Shown here: positions 33,621-41,282 of the stretch, in pieces
Layout: every line of letters starts with the position of its first letter
Position numbering within the stretch: the first letter of the stretch is position 1
Source: DATAAZ01 sp036259875
Lineage (GTDB): Bacteria; Actinomycetota; Thermoleophilia; Gaiellales; Gaiellaceae
Assembly: GCA_036259875.1 (NCBI GenBank)
Contig: DATAAZ010000007.1
Location: 1-48,194 of the forward strand
Length of the DNA: 48,194 nt
Reading direction: 5' to 3'
The notes under the pieces: generated by a model
What the model saw: the letters and a program-made list of their open reading frames with translations, nothing else
Databases searched by the model: none
What the model was told of the DNA's origin: nothing
Translations under genes and position numbers: made by a program

Positions 33621-33989
33621 TTACCCGGTCGGCGTCGGGGCGGAGGGGTCGGTCTGCCAGAGCCCGAACTCGTTCCCGACGTTGTCGCTGCAGACCGCGA
33701 ACCAGCCCATGCTGGGGACGGGCATCGGGTCTCCCGCCTCGCCCCCGAGCTTGCGCACCTGCGCGACGCCGGCGTTGACGTCGTCGACGTCGAAGTAAAC
33801 CCGCGCCCCGCGCTTGCCGGGTTCCATGTTCGTGATCGCCGCACCGCTGTCGTCGGTAATGCGGGTCGTGTGGTACTCGCTCGGGCCGGGGAACGACTCG
33901 AACTCCCACCCGAAGAGCGAGCCCCAGAACTCGCGCGCCTTCGCCGTGTCGTCGGCTGGAATTTCGATGTGCACCATCTTTCCGGGCAT
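33621..33989 (-). CDS. VOC/glyoxalase-fold protein
   Basis: A 122-aa protein from ATG 33989 with CGGAGGAAA upstream. It shows the typical start of this group (GKMVHIEIPADDTAKAREFW), then YFDVDDVNAGVAQVRKLGG and a C-terminal NEFGLWQ. Metal-binding His and Glu are only partly conserved. Members act as glyoxalases, dioxygenases or resistance proteins; the substrate cannot be inferred. It lies 48 bp downstream of the PEP mutase-like gene, probably in one operon. Confidence 0.88.
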   Translation of the reverse strand: MPGKMVHIEIPADDTAKAREFWGSLFGWEFESFPGPSEYHTTRITDDSGAAITNMEPGKRGARVYFDVDDVNAGVAQVRKLGGEAGDPMPVPSMGWFAVCSDNVGNEFGLWQTDPSAPTPTG

Positions 33990-34037
33990 GGGGTTTCCTC
34001 CGTTCGTCGTTTCTCGCGAAGCCTGCTCGGCCGTCGA

Positions 34038-34853
34038 TTACTTCGACTCGCCTGCCGGGCGAAATTCACCGGCCTCGTCGAACGGCGCCGCGGCCGTGAG
34101 CGACGAGAAGTCGCCCGTGTCGCGGATCGACTCGGCCGCGGCCACCATCGCGCGCACCGCGACCCACGTGAGGCTGCCGCCGACGCTGATCCTCCGCGCG
34201 CCCGCAGCCACGATGTCGGTGAACGAGAGACCGGGGACGGCGAGGACGTTGACGGGCAGCGAGACTGCCTCGCACACCGCGCGGACGTCGGAGGCTGTTC
34301 GGAGGCCGGGCGCGTAGAGGACGTCGGCGCCCGCCTCCTCGAACGCCTCGAGGCGAGCGATCGTGTCAGCGAGGTCGGGGTTTCCGCGGATGTGGTTCTC
34401 AGCCCGTGCCGTGAGCATGAACGGAAAGCCGCGCGCGTGCGCTGCGTCAGCCGCGGCGGTGACGCGCTCGACGGCGTGCTGGAGCTCGTACAGGTGGCCG
34501 CTCGGGTCGTAGTCCTCGATCGACGCTCCGACGGCGCCCGCCTCGGCGGCGCGGCGAACCGCGAGCGCGGCCGCGTCCGGATCCGCGCCGTAGCCGTTTT
34601 CGAGGTCGGCGGAGACGGGGAGCGACGTGGCCCGGTCGATCCCCTCGATGTGCGCGACGGCCTCGTCGAGCGAGACGTTGCCGTCGGGGCGCCCGAGCGT
34701 GAACGCGAAGCCCGAGCTCGTCGTCGCGAGCGCCTGGAACCCGAGCGCAGCGAGCACGCGGGCCGACCCGGCGTCCCAGGGATTCGGCATGACGAACGGC
34801 CGGCCCGCATGGAGCGCCGCGAACGCCTCCCCCTTCTGTCCTTGAGCTCGCAC
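34038..34853 (-). CDS. Isocitrate lyase/PEP mutase family enzyme
   Basis: A 271-aa protein. The N-terminus FAALHAGRPFVMPNPWDAGS, the following LGFQALATTSSGFA, the metal site DLENGYG and the SIEDYDP strand place it in the PEP mutase/isocitrate lyase superfamily, in the group that lacks the KKCGH motif of true isocitrate lyases. Typical members cleave or form C-C bonds of alpha-keto or hydroxy acids, for example oxaloacetate decarboxylase or methylisocitrate lyase-like enzymes. The GTG at 34853 has no good ribosome site. TAATGC at 34866-34861 could be a -10 for a leaderless transcript. It is divergent from dinB across only 38 bp. Confidence 0.85.
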   Translation of the reverse strand: MRAQGQKGEAFAALHAGRPFVMPNPWDAGSARVLAALGFQALATTSSGFAFTLGRPDGNVSLDEAVAHIEGIDRATSLPVSADLENGYGADPDAAALAVRRAAEAGAVGASIEDYDPSGHLYELQHAVERVTAAADAAHARGFPFMLTARAENHIRGNPDLADTIARLEAFEEAGADVLYAPGLRTASDVRAVCEAVSLPVNVLAVPGLSFTDIVAAGARRISVGGSLTWVAVRAMVAAAESIRDTGDFSSLTAAAPFDEAGEFRPAGESK

Positions 34854-34878
34854 CGAGGGAGCATTACGTGCATCTGTG

Positions 34879-34892
34879 CGAACATACGTTCG
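34879..34892. promoter_or_regulatory. LexA (SOS) box at the dinB start
   Basis: CGAACATACGTTCG matches the actinobacterial/Gram-positive LexA consensus CGAAC-N4-GTTCG with perfect 5-bp arms. Its last base is the G of the chosen GTG start of dinB. It also lies 26-39 bp upstream of the divergent PEP mutase-like start. LexA control of the polymerase is therefore very likely. Confidence 0.85.
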
Positions 34893-36076
34893 TGTCGGAC
34901 GGGGCGTCGATCCTGCACGCCGACCTCGACGCCTTCTACGCGTCCGTCGAGCAGCGGGACGATCCGCGCCTTCGTGGTCGGCCCGTCGTCGTGGGCGGGG
35001 GCGTCGTGCTGGCCGCGAGCTACGAGGCGAAGGCGTACGGCGTCCGCACGGCGATGAGCGAGGGGCGCGCCCGTCGTCTCTGTCCCGACGCCGTCGTCGT
35101 TGCACCGCGCATGTCGGCGTACGCGGACGCAAGCAAGGCGGTGTACCGGATCTTCGAGGAGACGGCGCCCCGCGTCGAAGGGCTGTCGATCGACGAGGCG
35201 TTCCTCGACGTCCGCGGGGTCCGACGACTCGCCGGGACGCCGGCCGAAGTCGCCCTCCGCCTGCGGCAAGAGGTCCGCGAGCGGGTCGGCCTGCCGATCA
35301 CGGTCGGCGTCGCACGGACGAAGTTCCTCGCGAAGGTCGCGAGCGGGGTCGCGAAGCCGGACGGACTCCTCGTCGTGCCACCCGATCGCGAGCTTGCGTT
35401 CCTCCACCCGCTCCCGGTCGAGCGGCTCTGGGGCGTCGGGCCGGTGACGGCGGCGAAGCTCCACGCCCGTGCGATCACGACCGTCGGGCAGGTGGCGGGC
35501 CTCGCGGAGCCCGTTCTCGTCTCGATGCTCGGGCGAGCGTCGGGCCGGCATCTCTACGCGCTTGCGCACAACCGCGACGCGCGGCCGGTTCAACCGGGTC
35601 GGCGACGACACTCGATCGGGTCGCAGTGTGCGCTCGGCCGGCTACGGAAGCCGCCGGATGCGGCCGACGTCGCCCTTATCGCCTTAGTCGATCGCGTCGC
35701 GCGGCGGATGCGCGCCGCCGGCCGGGTCGGCCGCACCGTCGTGCTCCGGCTCCGCTTCGACGACTTTTCGCGGGCGACTCGCTCGTACACGCTCTGCCGC
35801 GCGACCGCGGAGACGGACGTGATCCTCGGAACTGCGCGGGATCTCCTCACCGCGGCGATGCCGACGATCGAGCGGCAAGGGATCACGCTGGTCGGCATCG
35901 CGGTCGCCAACCTCGAGGACGACCGGTTCGCCCAGCTCACGCTGCCACTCGATCGCAGAAGCGCGCTCGATGCGGCGCTCGACGAGATCCGCGAACGGTT
36001 CGGGGGGAATGCAATCACCCGAGCCGTCCTCCTCGGGCGCGAGCTGCGCCCGGCCGCGCCGCTTCTCCCCGACTAG
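34892..36076 (+). CDS. dinB: DNA polymerase IV (Y-family translesion polymerase)
   Basis: A 394-aa Y-family polymerase. The N-terminal metal site is ILHADLDAFYASVEQRDDP, the steric and catalytic segment is LAASYEAKAYGVRTAMS, and the second acidic pair is SIDEAFLDV. Helix-hairpin-helix GVGPVTAAKLH and a little-finger domain complete it. It has no obvious beta-clamp motif beyond the C-terminus (LLPD). I chose GTG 34892 because it gives the usual ~8 residues before ILH. GTG 34868, preceded by GAGGGAG, is an alternative that would put the LexA box inside codons 4-8. It performs error-prone bypass of damaged DNA during SOS. Confidence 0.93.
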   Translation: MSDGASILHADLDAFYASVEQRDDPRLRGRPVVVGGGVVLAASYEAKAYGVRTAMSEGRARRLCPDAVVVAPRMSAYADASKAVYRIFEETAPRVEGLSIDEAFLDVRGVRRLAGTPAEVALRLRQEVRERVGLPITVGVARTKFLAKVASGVAKPDGLLVVPPDRELAFLHPLPVERLWGVGPVTAAKLHARAITTVGQVAGLAEPVLVSMLGRASGRHLYALAHNRDARPVQPGRRRHSIGSQCALGRLRKPPDAADVALIALVDRVARRMRAAGRVGRTVVLRLRFDDFSRATRSYTLCRATAETDVILGTARDLLTAAMPTIERQGITLVGIAVANLEDDRFAQLTLPLDRRSALDAALDEIRERFGGNAITRAVLLGRELRPAAPLLPD

Positions 36077-36124
36077 CGTTACGGTGGTCAGCCCGCAGCG
36101 CGAACCCGACGCGAGGAGGTGAAG

Positions 36125-36571
36125 ATGGCGGTTAGGCCGATCCCCGAGGGCTACCGCAGTGTGACGCCGTACCTGATCGTGGAGGGCGCGGCGGAGCTCA
36201 TCGACTTCATGCGGGAGGCGTTCGCCGCCGAGCAGCGGTTCCGGATGGACGCGCCCGGCGGCTCCGTCGCGCACGCGGAGGTCACGATCGGCGACTCGGT
36301 GGTGATGGTCGCGGACGCGACCGGCGAGTGGCCCGCAAGCCGCAGCACGCTCCACCTGTACGTGGAGGATTGCGACACGGTATACCGGCGCGCCGTCGAC
36401 GCCGGCGCGACGGCCGTTCGGGAGCCGAGGGACGAGTTCTACGGCGATCGCTCCGGGTGCGCCCGTGATCCGGCCGGAAACGCGTGGTGGATCGTCACGC
36501 ACGTGGAGGATGTCCCCGAGGACGAGCTCGCCCGCCGCGCCGAGGCGTGGGCCGCGCAGCAGCCCGCTTAG
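36125..36571 (+). CDS. VOC family protein, PhnB-like
   Basis: A 148-aa protein from ATG 36125 with GAGGAGG 5 bp upstream; an in-frame GTG at 36119 overlaps the ribosome site. The start VRPIPEGYRSVTPYLIVEGA and HAEVTIGDSVVMVADA, LYVEDCDTVYRRAVDAGA and DPAGNAWWIVTH are typical of PhnB-like VOC proteins. These are homodimers with the glyoxalase fold and mostly unknown activity. It lies 48 bp after dinB and may be read from the same transcript. Confidence 0.9.
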   Translation: MAVRPIPEGYRSVTPYLIVEGAAELIDFMREAFAAEQRFRMDAPGGSVAHAEVTIGDSVVMVADATGEWPASRSTLHLYVEDCDTVYRRAVDAGATAVREPRDEFYGDRSGCARDPAGNAWWIVTHVEDVPEDELARRAEAWAAQQPA

Positions 36572-36610
36572 CAGCAGTCGGGGAAGGAGCTTCCGCGACC
36601 CGTCGAGGCG

Positions 36611-36639
36611 TTGACTCGGCGACAGGCGGGAAATAGCCT
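36611..36639 (+). promoter_or_regulatory. Sigma-70-like promoter of the beta-helix gene
   Basis: TTGACT (36611-36616) is followed after 17 bp by TAGCCT (36634-36639), matching the -35 and the actinobacterial TANNNT -10. The expected transcription start is near 36646, giving a ~28-base leader with AAAGGAGG before ATG 36674. Confidence 0.55.
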
Positions 36640-36673
36640 CGCCCGGATCACACGGGGAAGAAAGGAGGGTCTG

Positions 36674-37633
36674 ATGCGGAAGCTCTTCCCCCTTGCTGCG
36701 GCCCTCGTTGCGGCCGTCCTCATCCAGGCGTCGCCGGCGTTCGGCCACCCGCCCGTCGAGTGTACGGGCGAGATGACCGGCACGATCGAGGCCGACCTAG
36801 TCGTGCCGAGCGGTGCCACGTGTGTACTGACCGACGCGCACGTGACAGGCGACGTCGTCGTGGAGTCGTCGGCGCGCCTCGACGCGCTCAACACACGCAT
36901 CGAAGGCGACATCGATTGCTCGGGAGGCCCGTCCGCCGAGGAGAGGTGGTGCGATCTCCTCCCGGGCACGGTCGTGGAGGGCCGAGGAATCGCCCGAGCG
37001 GGCGGCGAGCTCCACCTCCACGGCGGGCAGATTCTGGGCAACGTGAGAGCGGAGCCCGACTCCGTGTTCCTGTCGAGCCCGGTCGAGAATCTCTTCCCGG
37101 AAGCGAGCGGATTCGTCGGTGGCAACGTGCGCTGCGACCGCTGCATCTTCGTCGATCTCGTTCGGACGACCGTCGAAGGCAACGTCCGCATCAGGGGCGA
37201 GGCTGACGGCAGCTTCATCGCCGAGGGGAGCGAGATCTTCGGAAGTCTCGAGATCGCGCGGAGCGCAGCGGGAAGCTTCTCGTTTTCCGTCGTCGGTACG
37301 ACGATCCACGGGAACTTCCGGTTCGAGCGAAACACGGGTCCAACGGAGATCCGCGACAACGTCATCGACGGAAACCTCCTGATCATCCGGAACGACGTCG
37401 CGGGAGCGTTCTGCCCGCCGGACGCACCCGCCGAGGAGTGCCCGATCTTCGAGAACGGCCACGTCACCGGAAATCAGGTCGGCGGGAGCCTGCGGCTCAT
37501 CGCGAACGAGGGCCCGCTCGAGCTCCGCGACAACCGGATCGAGGGCGACCTTCGCTGCGCGAGGAACGATCCGCCCCCAGCCGGCGGCGGGAACGTCGCC
37601 AGCCGAAAGACCGGCCAGTGCAGCGCGCTCTAG
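36674..37633 (+). CDS. Secreted beta-helix-like protein
   Basis: A 319-aa protein from ATG 36674, with AAAGGAGG upstream. Residues 1-24 are a signal peptide (MRKLFPLAAALVAAVLIQAS..AFG). The rest consists of imperfect short repeats with the pattern (I/V)xGNVxxxxxSxxxxxSxIxGxL, such as VTGDVVVESSARL and EIRDNVIDGNLLI. This is the rhythm of a right-handed or bactofilin-like beta-helix. Eight or more Cys residues suggest disulfides. No catalytic motif is seen. It has its own promoter and ends at a strong terminator. Function is unknown. Confidence 0.8.
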   Translation: MRKLFPLAAALVAAVLIQASPAFGHPPVECTGEMTGTIEADLVVPSGATCVLTDAHVTGDVVVESSARLDALNTRIEGDIDCSGGPSAEERWCDLLPGTVVEGRGIARAGGELHLHGGQILGNVRAEPDSVFLSSPVENLFPEASGFVGGNVRCDRCIFVDLVRTTVEGNVRIRGEADGSFIAEGSEIFGSLEIARSAAGSFSFSVVGTTIHGNFRFERNTGPTEIRDNVIDGNLLIIRNDVAGAFCPPDAPAEECPIFENGHVTGNQVGGSLRLIANEGPLELRDNRIEGDLRCARNDPPPAGGGNVASRKTGQCSAL

Positions 37634-37651
37634 CTCGTTAACGCCAAAGAG

Positions 37652-37687
37652 GAGAAGGAGGCCCGCCACCCGGCGGGCCTCCTTCTC
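37652..37687. terminator. Strong bidirectional terminator hairpin
   Basis: A perfect 16-bp stem with a 4-base ACCC loop. It lies 18 bp after the beta-helix gene stop and 6 bp from the stop of the convergent kynureninase gene, so it would end both transcripts, including the ~10-kb catabolic operon. Confidence 0.85.
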
Positions 37688-37693
37688 ATCGCT

Positions 37694-38926
37694 TCAGCGG
37701 ACGCGCAGCGCTGCGTCCGCCACGCGTCCGCCGAGCGCAGAAACGGCGGCCGCGAGAAGGTCCATCGCGGTCTCGAGCTGCGCGTCCGAGAGGTACGGCG
37801 CCGGCCCGAGCCGCAGGTAGCGGCCGCGGGTGTCGACGAGGACGCCGTCGGCGGCCAGCCGCCGCGCGAGCGCGTCCGCGTGCGGCGACTCGAGCGGGAG
37901 GAAGCCGCCGAACGCCTCGAGGGGCGCGGAGCGGTCGCGCGTGAGGAAGTCCGCCGGCGCGTCGAGCTCGTCCACGCGCCGTGCGAGGAGAGCGGTCTGG
38001 TGCAGGTAGACGGTTCGCAGGAGCTCGGGCGTGAGGCCGCGCTCCTCGAAGAACGCGAAGACGCGCGCCGCCCGGTAGTGACTCGTCGGGTCGTACGTCG
38101 AGCCCGCGAAGCGCGCGCTTCCGCTCGAGTACTGGACCGCTTGGTCATCCCTCGCCGCCGCGAGCGCCTCGAACTCCGCGAACCACCCGGTCAGAACGGG
38201 TCGAAGCGTGGACGCGTGCGGCGGGAGGCGCAGGAAGCAGTTGCCCTCGCCGAGCTGCAAGTACTTGTAGCCGCCGCCCACGATCCAGGCCGCCTCGAGC
38301 CCGAGCTCCCGGACGCGGTACGGCAAGACGCCGAGCGCGTGGTAGGCGTCGACCAGGAGCTCGACGCCTGCGGCGGCGCAGGCGCGGCTCAGCTCGTGGA
38401 GCCGCGGGACGATCCGGCTCGTCTCGAAGAGCACGGCGGAGACGAGCGCGGCGCTCGTTTGCCTGTCCAGCGCCGCGGCCATCCGCTCGGCGAGCGTCTC
38501 CGCAGGGTGCGCGGAGAGGCGAACGACGTCGATCCCTTCCTCGCCGAGCCGCGCGAGCTGGCGGCGAAGCGTGTGGAACTCCCCGTCGGACGTCACGAGC
38601 CGGGGCCGGCGGCGCAGGTCGAGCGCCGAGAGGAAGCGCGTCACGAGCTCGTGCGTGTTCGGTGCGAGCGCGATCTCGGCACCCGGTTCGCCGAGGAGGC
38701 GCCGAAATCCATCCCGAACGGCGTCCGCCTTCGCGAACGCCCGCTCCCACTTCTCGTCGACGTGCCGGGCCGCGTCCTCGAACGCCTCGAGCTGCCCGTC
38801 ACGGGCGACGTCGGGCCAGGCCTGATGCGAGTGGCCCGTGAGGAGGAGCCGATCGGCAACCCGGAAGGCCGAGTAGTCAGGGGCGAGCGCGTTCGGCGTG
38901 CGGCGCAGGTCGTCGAGCTGGATCAC
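37694..38926 (-). CDS. kynU: Kynureninase-like PLP enzyme
   Basis: A 410-aa aminotransferase class V-type protein. The PLP lysine is K221 in GGGYKYLQLGEGNCF. D193 (LVDAYHALG) should bind the pyridine nitrogen, and SHQAWPD and APNTHEL segments match kynureninases. Kynureninase cleaves kynurenine to anthranilate and alanine. The ATG at 38926 overlaps the tryptophan dioxygenase stop as ATGA, making the pathway assignment strong. It is the last gene of the minus-strand operon and ends at the 37652-37687 hairpin. The N-terminal region is somewhat shorter than in well-studied kynureninases. A related PLP lyase cannot be excluded but is less likely. Confidence 0.88.
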   Translation of the reverse strand: MIQLDDLRRTPNALAPDYSAFRVADRLLLTGHSHQAWPDVARDGQLEAFEDAARHVDEKWERAFAKADAVRDGFRRLLGEPGAEIALAPNTHELVTRFLSALDLRRRPRLVTSDGEFHTLRRQLARLGEEGIDVVRLSAHPAETLAERMAAALDRQTSAALVSAVLFETSRIVPRLHELSRACAAAGVELLVDAYHALGVLPYRVRELGLEAAWIVGGGYKYLQLGEGNCFLRLPPHASTLRPVLTGWFAEFEALAAARDDQAVQYSSGSARFAGSTYDPTSHYRAARVFAFFEERGLTPELLRTVYLHQTALLARRVDELDAPADFLTRDRSAPLEAFGGFLPLESPHADALARRLAADGVLVDTRGRYLRLGPAPYLSDAQLETAMDLLAAAVSALGGRVADAALRVR

Positions 38927-39753
38927 AGCTCGCTACGGACCGCCCAGAGGTCGGGGAAGTTCGGCTGCGAGAGCGTCGAGCGGAGGTAGCGCGCGCCCGG
39001 CGAGCCGCCCGTCCCCATCTTGTCCCCGATCGTCCGCTCGACCATCTTCACGTGCCGGTAGCGCCACTCCTGGAACCCCTCGTCCAGGTCGACCATCCGC
39101 TCACACAGCTGAGCCGCCTCGCCGTCGTCACGATAAGCGGCGAGGACGGCGCGCCGGACGCCTTCCGACTCCTCCACAGGGGCGGTGACGTCGCGCTCGA
39201 GGCGCTCGCGCGGGACGTCGTAGCCGGCGACCGAGAGGTAGCGAACGAACGCGTCGTAAAGCGAGGGCCGCTGCAGCGCCGCCTCGATTCGCCGCGCCGA
39301 CTCGCTCCCAGGCGGGTAGTGGCGCAGGACGCGCGGCTCGCGCCGGCCGAACACGGCCTCGAGCTCGCGGAACTGCGCCGACTGAAAGCCGCTCGCCGAC
39401 TCAAGCCGGTCGCGGAACGTGAGGAACTGCGTCGGCGTCAGCGTCTCCATCACGTCGATCTGCTGCACGACGAGCTTCAGGATCGTGAGAACGCGCTTGA
39501 GGGTCGAGAGCGCGTGCGGGACGTCGCCCTCCTCGAGCCGGCGCTGCAGGAACGCGAGCTCGTGCAGGAGCTCCTTGAACCAGAGCTCGTAGACCTGGTG
39601 GACGGTGATGAAGAGGAGCTCGTCGTGCTCGTCGGAGCGGGGGCGCTGCGCCGCGAGCAGCTCGTCGAGCGCGAGGTACGACTCGTACGTGAGCGCCTGC
39701 GAGTGCTCGGTCGCTCGCTCGTTCTCGGTCTCCGTCTCGGTCTCAGGCCGCAT
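38923..39753 (-). CDS. kynA: Tryptophan 2,3-dioxygenase
   Basis: A 276-aa heme protein. Hallmarks are LTYESYLALDELLAAQRP, ELLFITVHQVYELWFKELLH, and the proximal heme ligand H234 in EWRYRHVKMVERTIG. GTGGSPGARYL close to the C-terminus forms part of the substrate pocket. It oxidises L-tryptophan with O2 to N-formylkynurenine, the first step of the pathway. The short Glu/Thr-rich N-terminus is not conserved. It overlaps the acyl-CoA dehydrogenase gene by 11 bp and kynU by 4 bp. No kynurenine formamidase of the usual cyclase family is in the window. Confidence 0.95.
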   Translation of the reverse strand: MRPETETETENERATEHSQALTYESYLALDELLAAQRPRSDEHDELLFITVHQVYELWFKELLHELAFLQRRLEEGDVPHALSTLKRVLTILKLVVQQIDVMETLTPTQFLTFRDRLESASGFQSAQFRELEAVFGRREPRVLRHYPPGSESARRIEAALQRPSLYDAFVRYLSVAGYDVPRERLERDVTAPVEESEGVRRAVLAAYRDDGEAAQLCERMVDLDEGFQEWRYRHVKMVERTIGDKMGTGGSPGARYLRSTLSQPNFPDLWAVRSEL

Positions 39754-40879
39754 GGGTCTCCTCGAAGAGATGGCGGGCGATTATCTCGCGTTGTACCTCG
39801 GATGCGCCTTCGTAGATTCGGGGCGCCCGAACGTCTCGGTAGAGATGCTCGAGGAGGTGCCCCCGCTCGAGCCCGCGGGCGCCGTGCACCTGGATCGCGG
39901 CGTCGACCGCCTCCTGGGCGGTCTCGGTCGCGAAGAGCTTCGCCATCGCGGCGGCGGCGGCAACCGGGCGGACGCCCGCGTCGTAGTCCGCCGCGGCGCG
40001 GTGAACGAGAAGCCGGGCGGCCTGGACGCGGGTCGCGACGTCCGCCAACCGATGGGCGAGCGCCTGAAACTGGGCGAGCGGCCGGCCGAACGCGTGCCGG
40101 CGCGAGGCGTGCGCGACGGCGGCGTCGAGGGCAGCCTGGGCCATCCCCACCGCGAACGCGCCGACGCTCGGACGGAAGAGATCGAGTGTCGCCATCGCAA
40201 CGCGGAACCCGCCGTCCACGTCTCCGAGGACGTGGTCGGCGTCCACACGGGCGCCGTCGAAGACGAGCCGGCCGATCGGATGCGGCGCGACGAGCGCGAG
40301 CGGCTCGCCGGAGAGCCCCGGCGTCTCGCGAGGAACCCCGAACGCGGTCACCCCGCGCGCGCCCGCGTTCGGCGTCGTGCGGGCGAAGACGGTGTACACG
40401 TCGGCGTCGGGGGCGTTCGAGATCCACGTCTTCGTGCCGGTGAGCCGAAAGCCGTCGCCGTCGCGCTCGGCGCGTAGGGCGAGCGACGCGGCATCCGAGC
40501 CCGCCTCGGGCTCGCTAAGCGCGAACGCGGCGACCGCTTCGCCCGCTGCGAGCGGCGGCACCCATCGCTCGACCAGCGCGGCGGATCCGAAGCGGAGGAT
40601 CGGGTAGCCGCCGAGGCCCTGGAGCGCGAGCGCCGTCTCGGCCTCCGTGCAGCCGTGCGCGAGCCCTTCCCGGAGCAGGCAGAGCTCGACGGCGGATCCC
40701 TCGCGCTTGGCGGGCAGCACGCGTTCGAGGAGTCCGTGTTCGGCGAGCGAGCGAACGAGCGAGCGGTTGATCCGGCCAGGCTCTCCGTCCGCCGCAAGCG
40801 GCGCGAACACCTCGTGGCCGAGCGCGCGGGTGCGCTCGAGGAGGGCGCGCTCGCGCCCGGAGAGATGCGTATCACCCAT
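39743..40879 (-). CDS. Acyl-CoA dehydrogenase
   Basis: A 378-aa flavoprotein with the family layout: an N-terminal helical domain, a middle beta domain with FALSEPEAGSDAASL and GTKTWISNA, and a C-terminal helical domain with RHAFGRPLAQFQA. IYEGASEVQREIIARHL holds the likely catalytic Glu. ATG 40879 overlaps the ridA stop by 8 bp. In this operon it probably oxidises an alicyclic or dicarboxylic acyl-CoA formed after dearomatisation of anthraniloyl-CoA. Glutaryl-type or cyclohexane-type substrate is possible; the exact step is not known from sequence. Confidence 0.93.
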   Translation of the reverse strand: MGDTHLSGRERALLERTRALGHEVFAPLAADGEPGRINRSLVRSLAEHGLLERVLPAKREGSAVELCLLREGLAHGCTEAETALALQGLGGYPILRFGSAALVERWVPPLAAGEAVAAFALSEPEAGSDAASLALRAERDGDGFRLTGTKTWISNAPDADVYTVFARTTPNAGARGVTAFGVPRETPGLSGEPLALVAPHPIGRLVFDGARVDADHVLGDVDGGFRVAMATLDLFRPSVGAFAVGMAQAALDAAVAHASRRHAFGRPLAQFQALAHRLADVATRVQAARLLVHRAAADYDAGVRPVAAAAAMAKLFATETAQEAVDAAIQVHGARGLERGHLLEHLYRDVRAPRIYEGASEVQREIIARHLFEETHAA

Positions 40880-41282
40880 CGCGGAGGACGGCGACGCCGA
40901 CGAGCTCGACGCGCGCGTCGGGCTCGACGAGGTCGCTCACGGCGACGAGCGCCATCGCGGGGTAGCGCGAGCCGAAATGGCGCCGCCAGACGACGCCGAG
41001 CTCGCCGAGCGACGCGCGGTACTCGCGCATGTCGGTGACGAAGACGAGGAGCGAGACGAGCTCGTCCGGTCGCCCGCCCGCGGCTGCGAGCGCGGCGACG
41101 ACGTTCGCCGCCGCGAGGTCGAACTGCTCGGCGATCGTCTCGCCCCGCACGTTCCCGCCCGCGTCGAGCGCGACCTGGCCACCGAGGTAGACCGTTCGCC
41201 CGGGCGCCGCGACGACCGCGTGCGCGTACCCGACGGGCTCGGCGAGCCCGGGCGCGGTCACGATCCGGTGCCCGTCGCTCAC
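40872..41282 (-). CDS. RidA-type enamine/imine deaminase of the tryptophan operon
   Basis: A 136-aa YjgF/RidA protein. It starts with HRIVTAPGLAEPVGYAHAVV, then TVYLGGQVALDAGGNVRGET and LVSLLVFVTDMREY, and ends with VELVGVAVL. I chose GTG 41282 because it overlaps the hydratase stop as GTGA, like other junctions; ATG 41294 is the longer option. The dearomatised product of 2-aminobenzoyl-CoA monooxygenase/reductase is a cyclic enamine, so a RidA here could release its amino group as ammonia. That role is inference; the family call is firm. Confidence 0.88.
   Translation of the reverse strand: MSDGHRIVTAPGLAEPVGYAHAVVAAPGRTVYLGGQVALDAGGNVRGETIAEQFDLAAANVVAALAAAGGRPDELVSLLVFVTDMREYRASLGELGVVWRRHFGSRYPAMALVAVSDLVEPDARVELVGVAVLRDG

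Noticed and set aside
29728..36614. The 14-base string CGCGACCCGTCGAG occurs upstream of both the multicopper oxidase (about 29728) and the beta-helix gene (about 36595)
   Set aside because: Its flanks do not match and position relative to the genes differs; at this GC content a shared 14-mer is weak evidence for a common operator.
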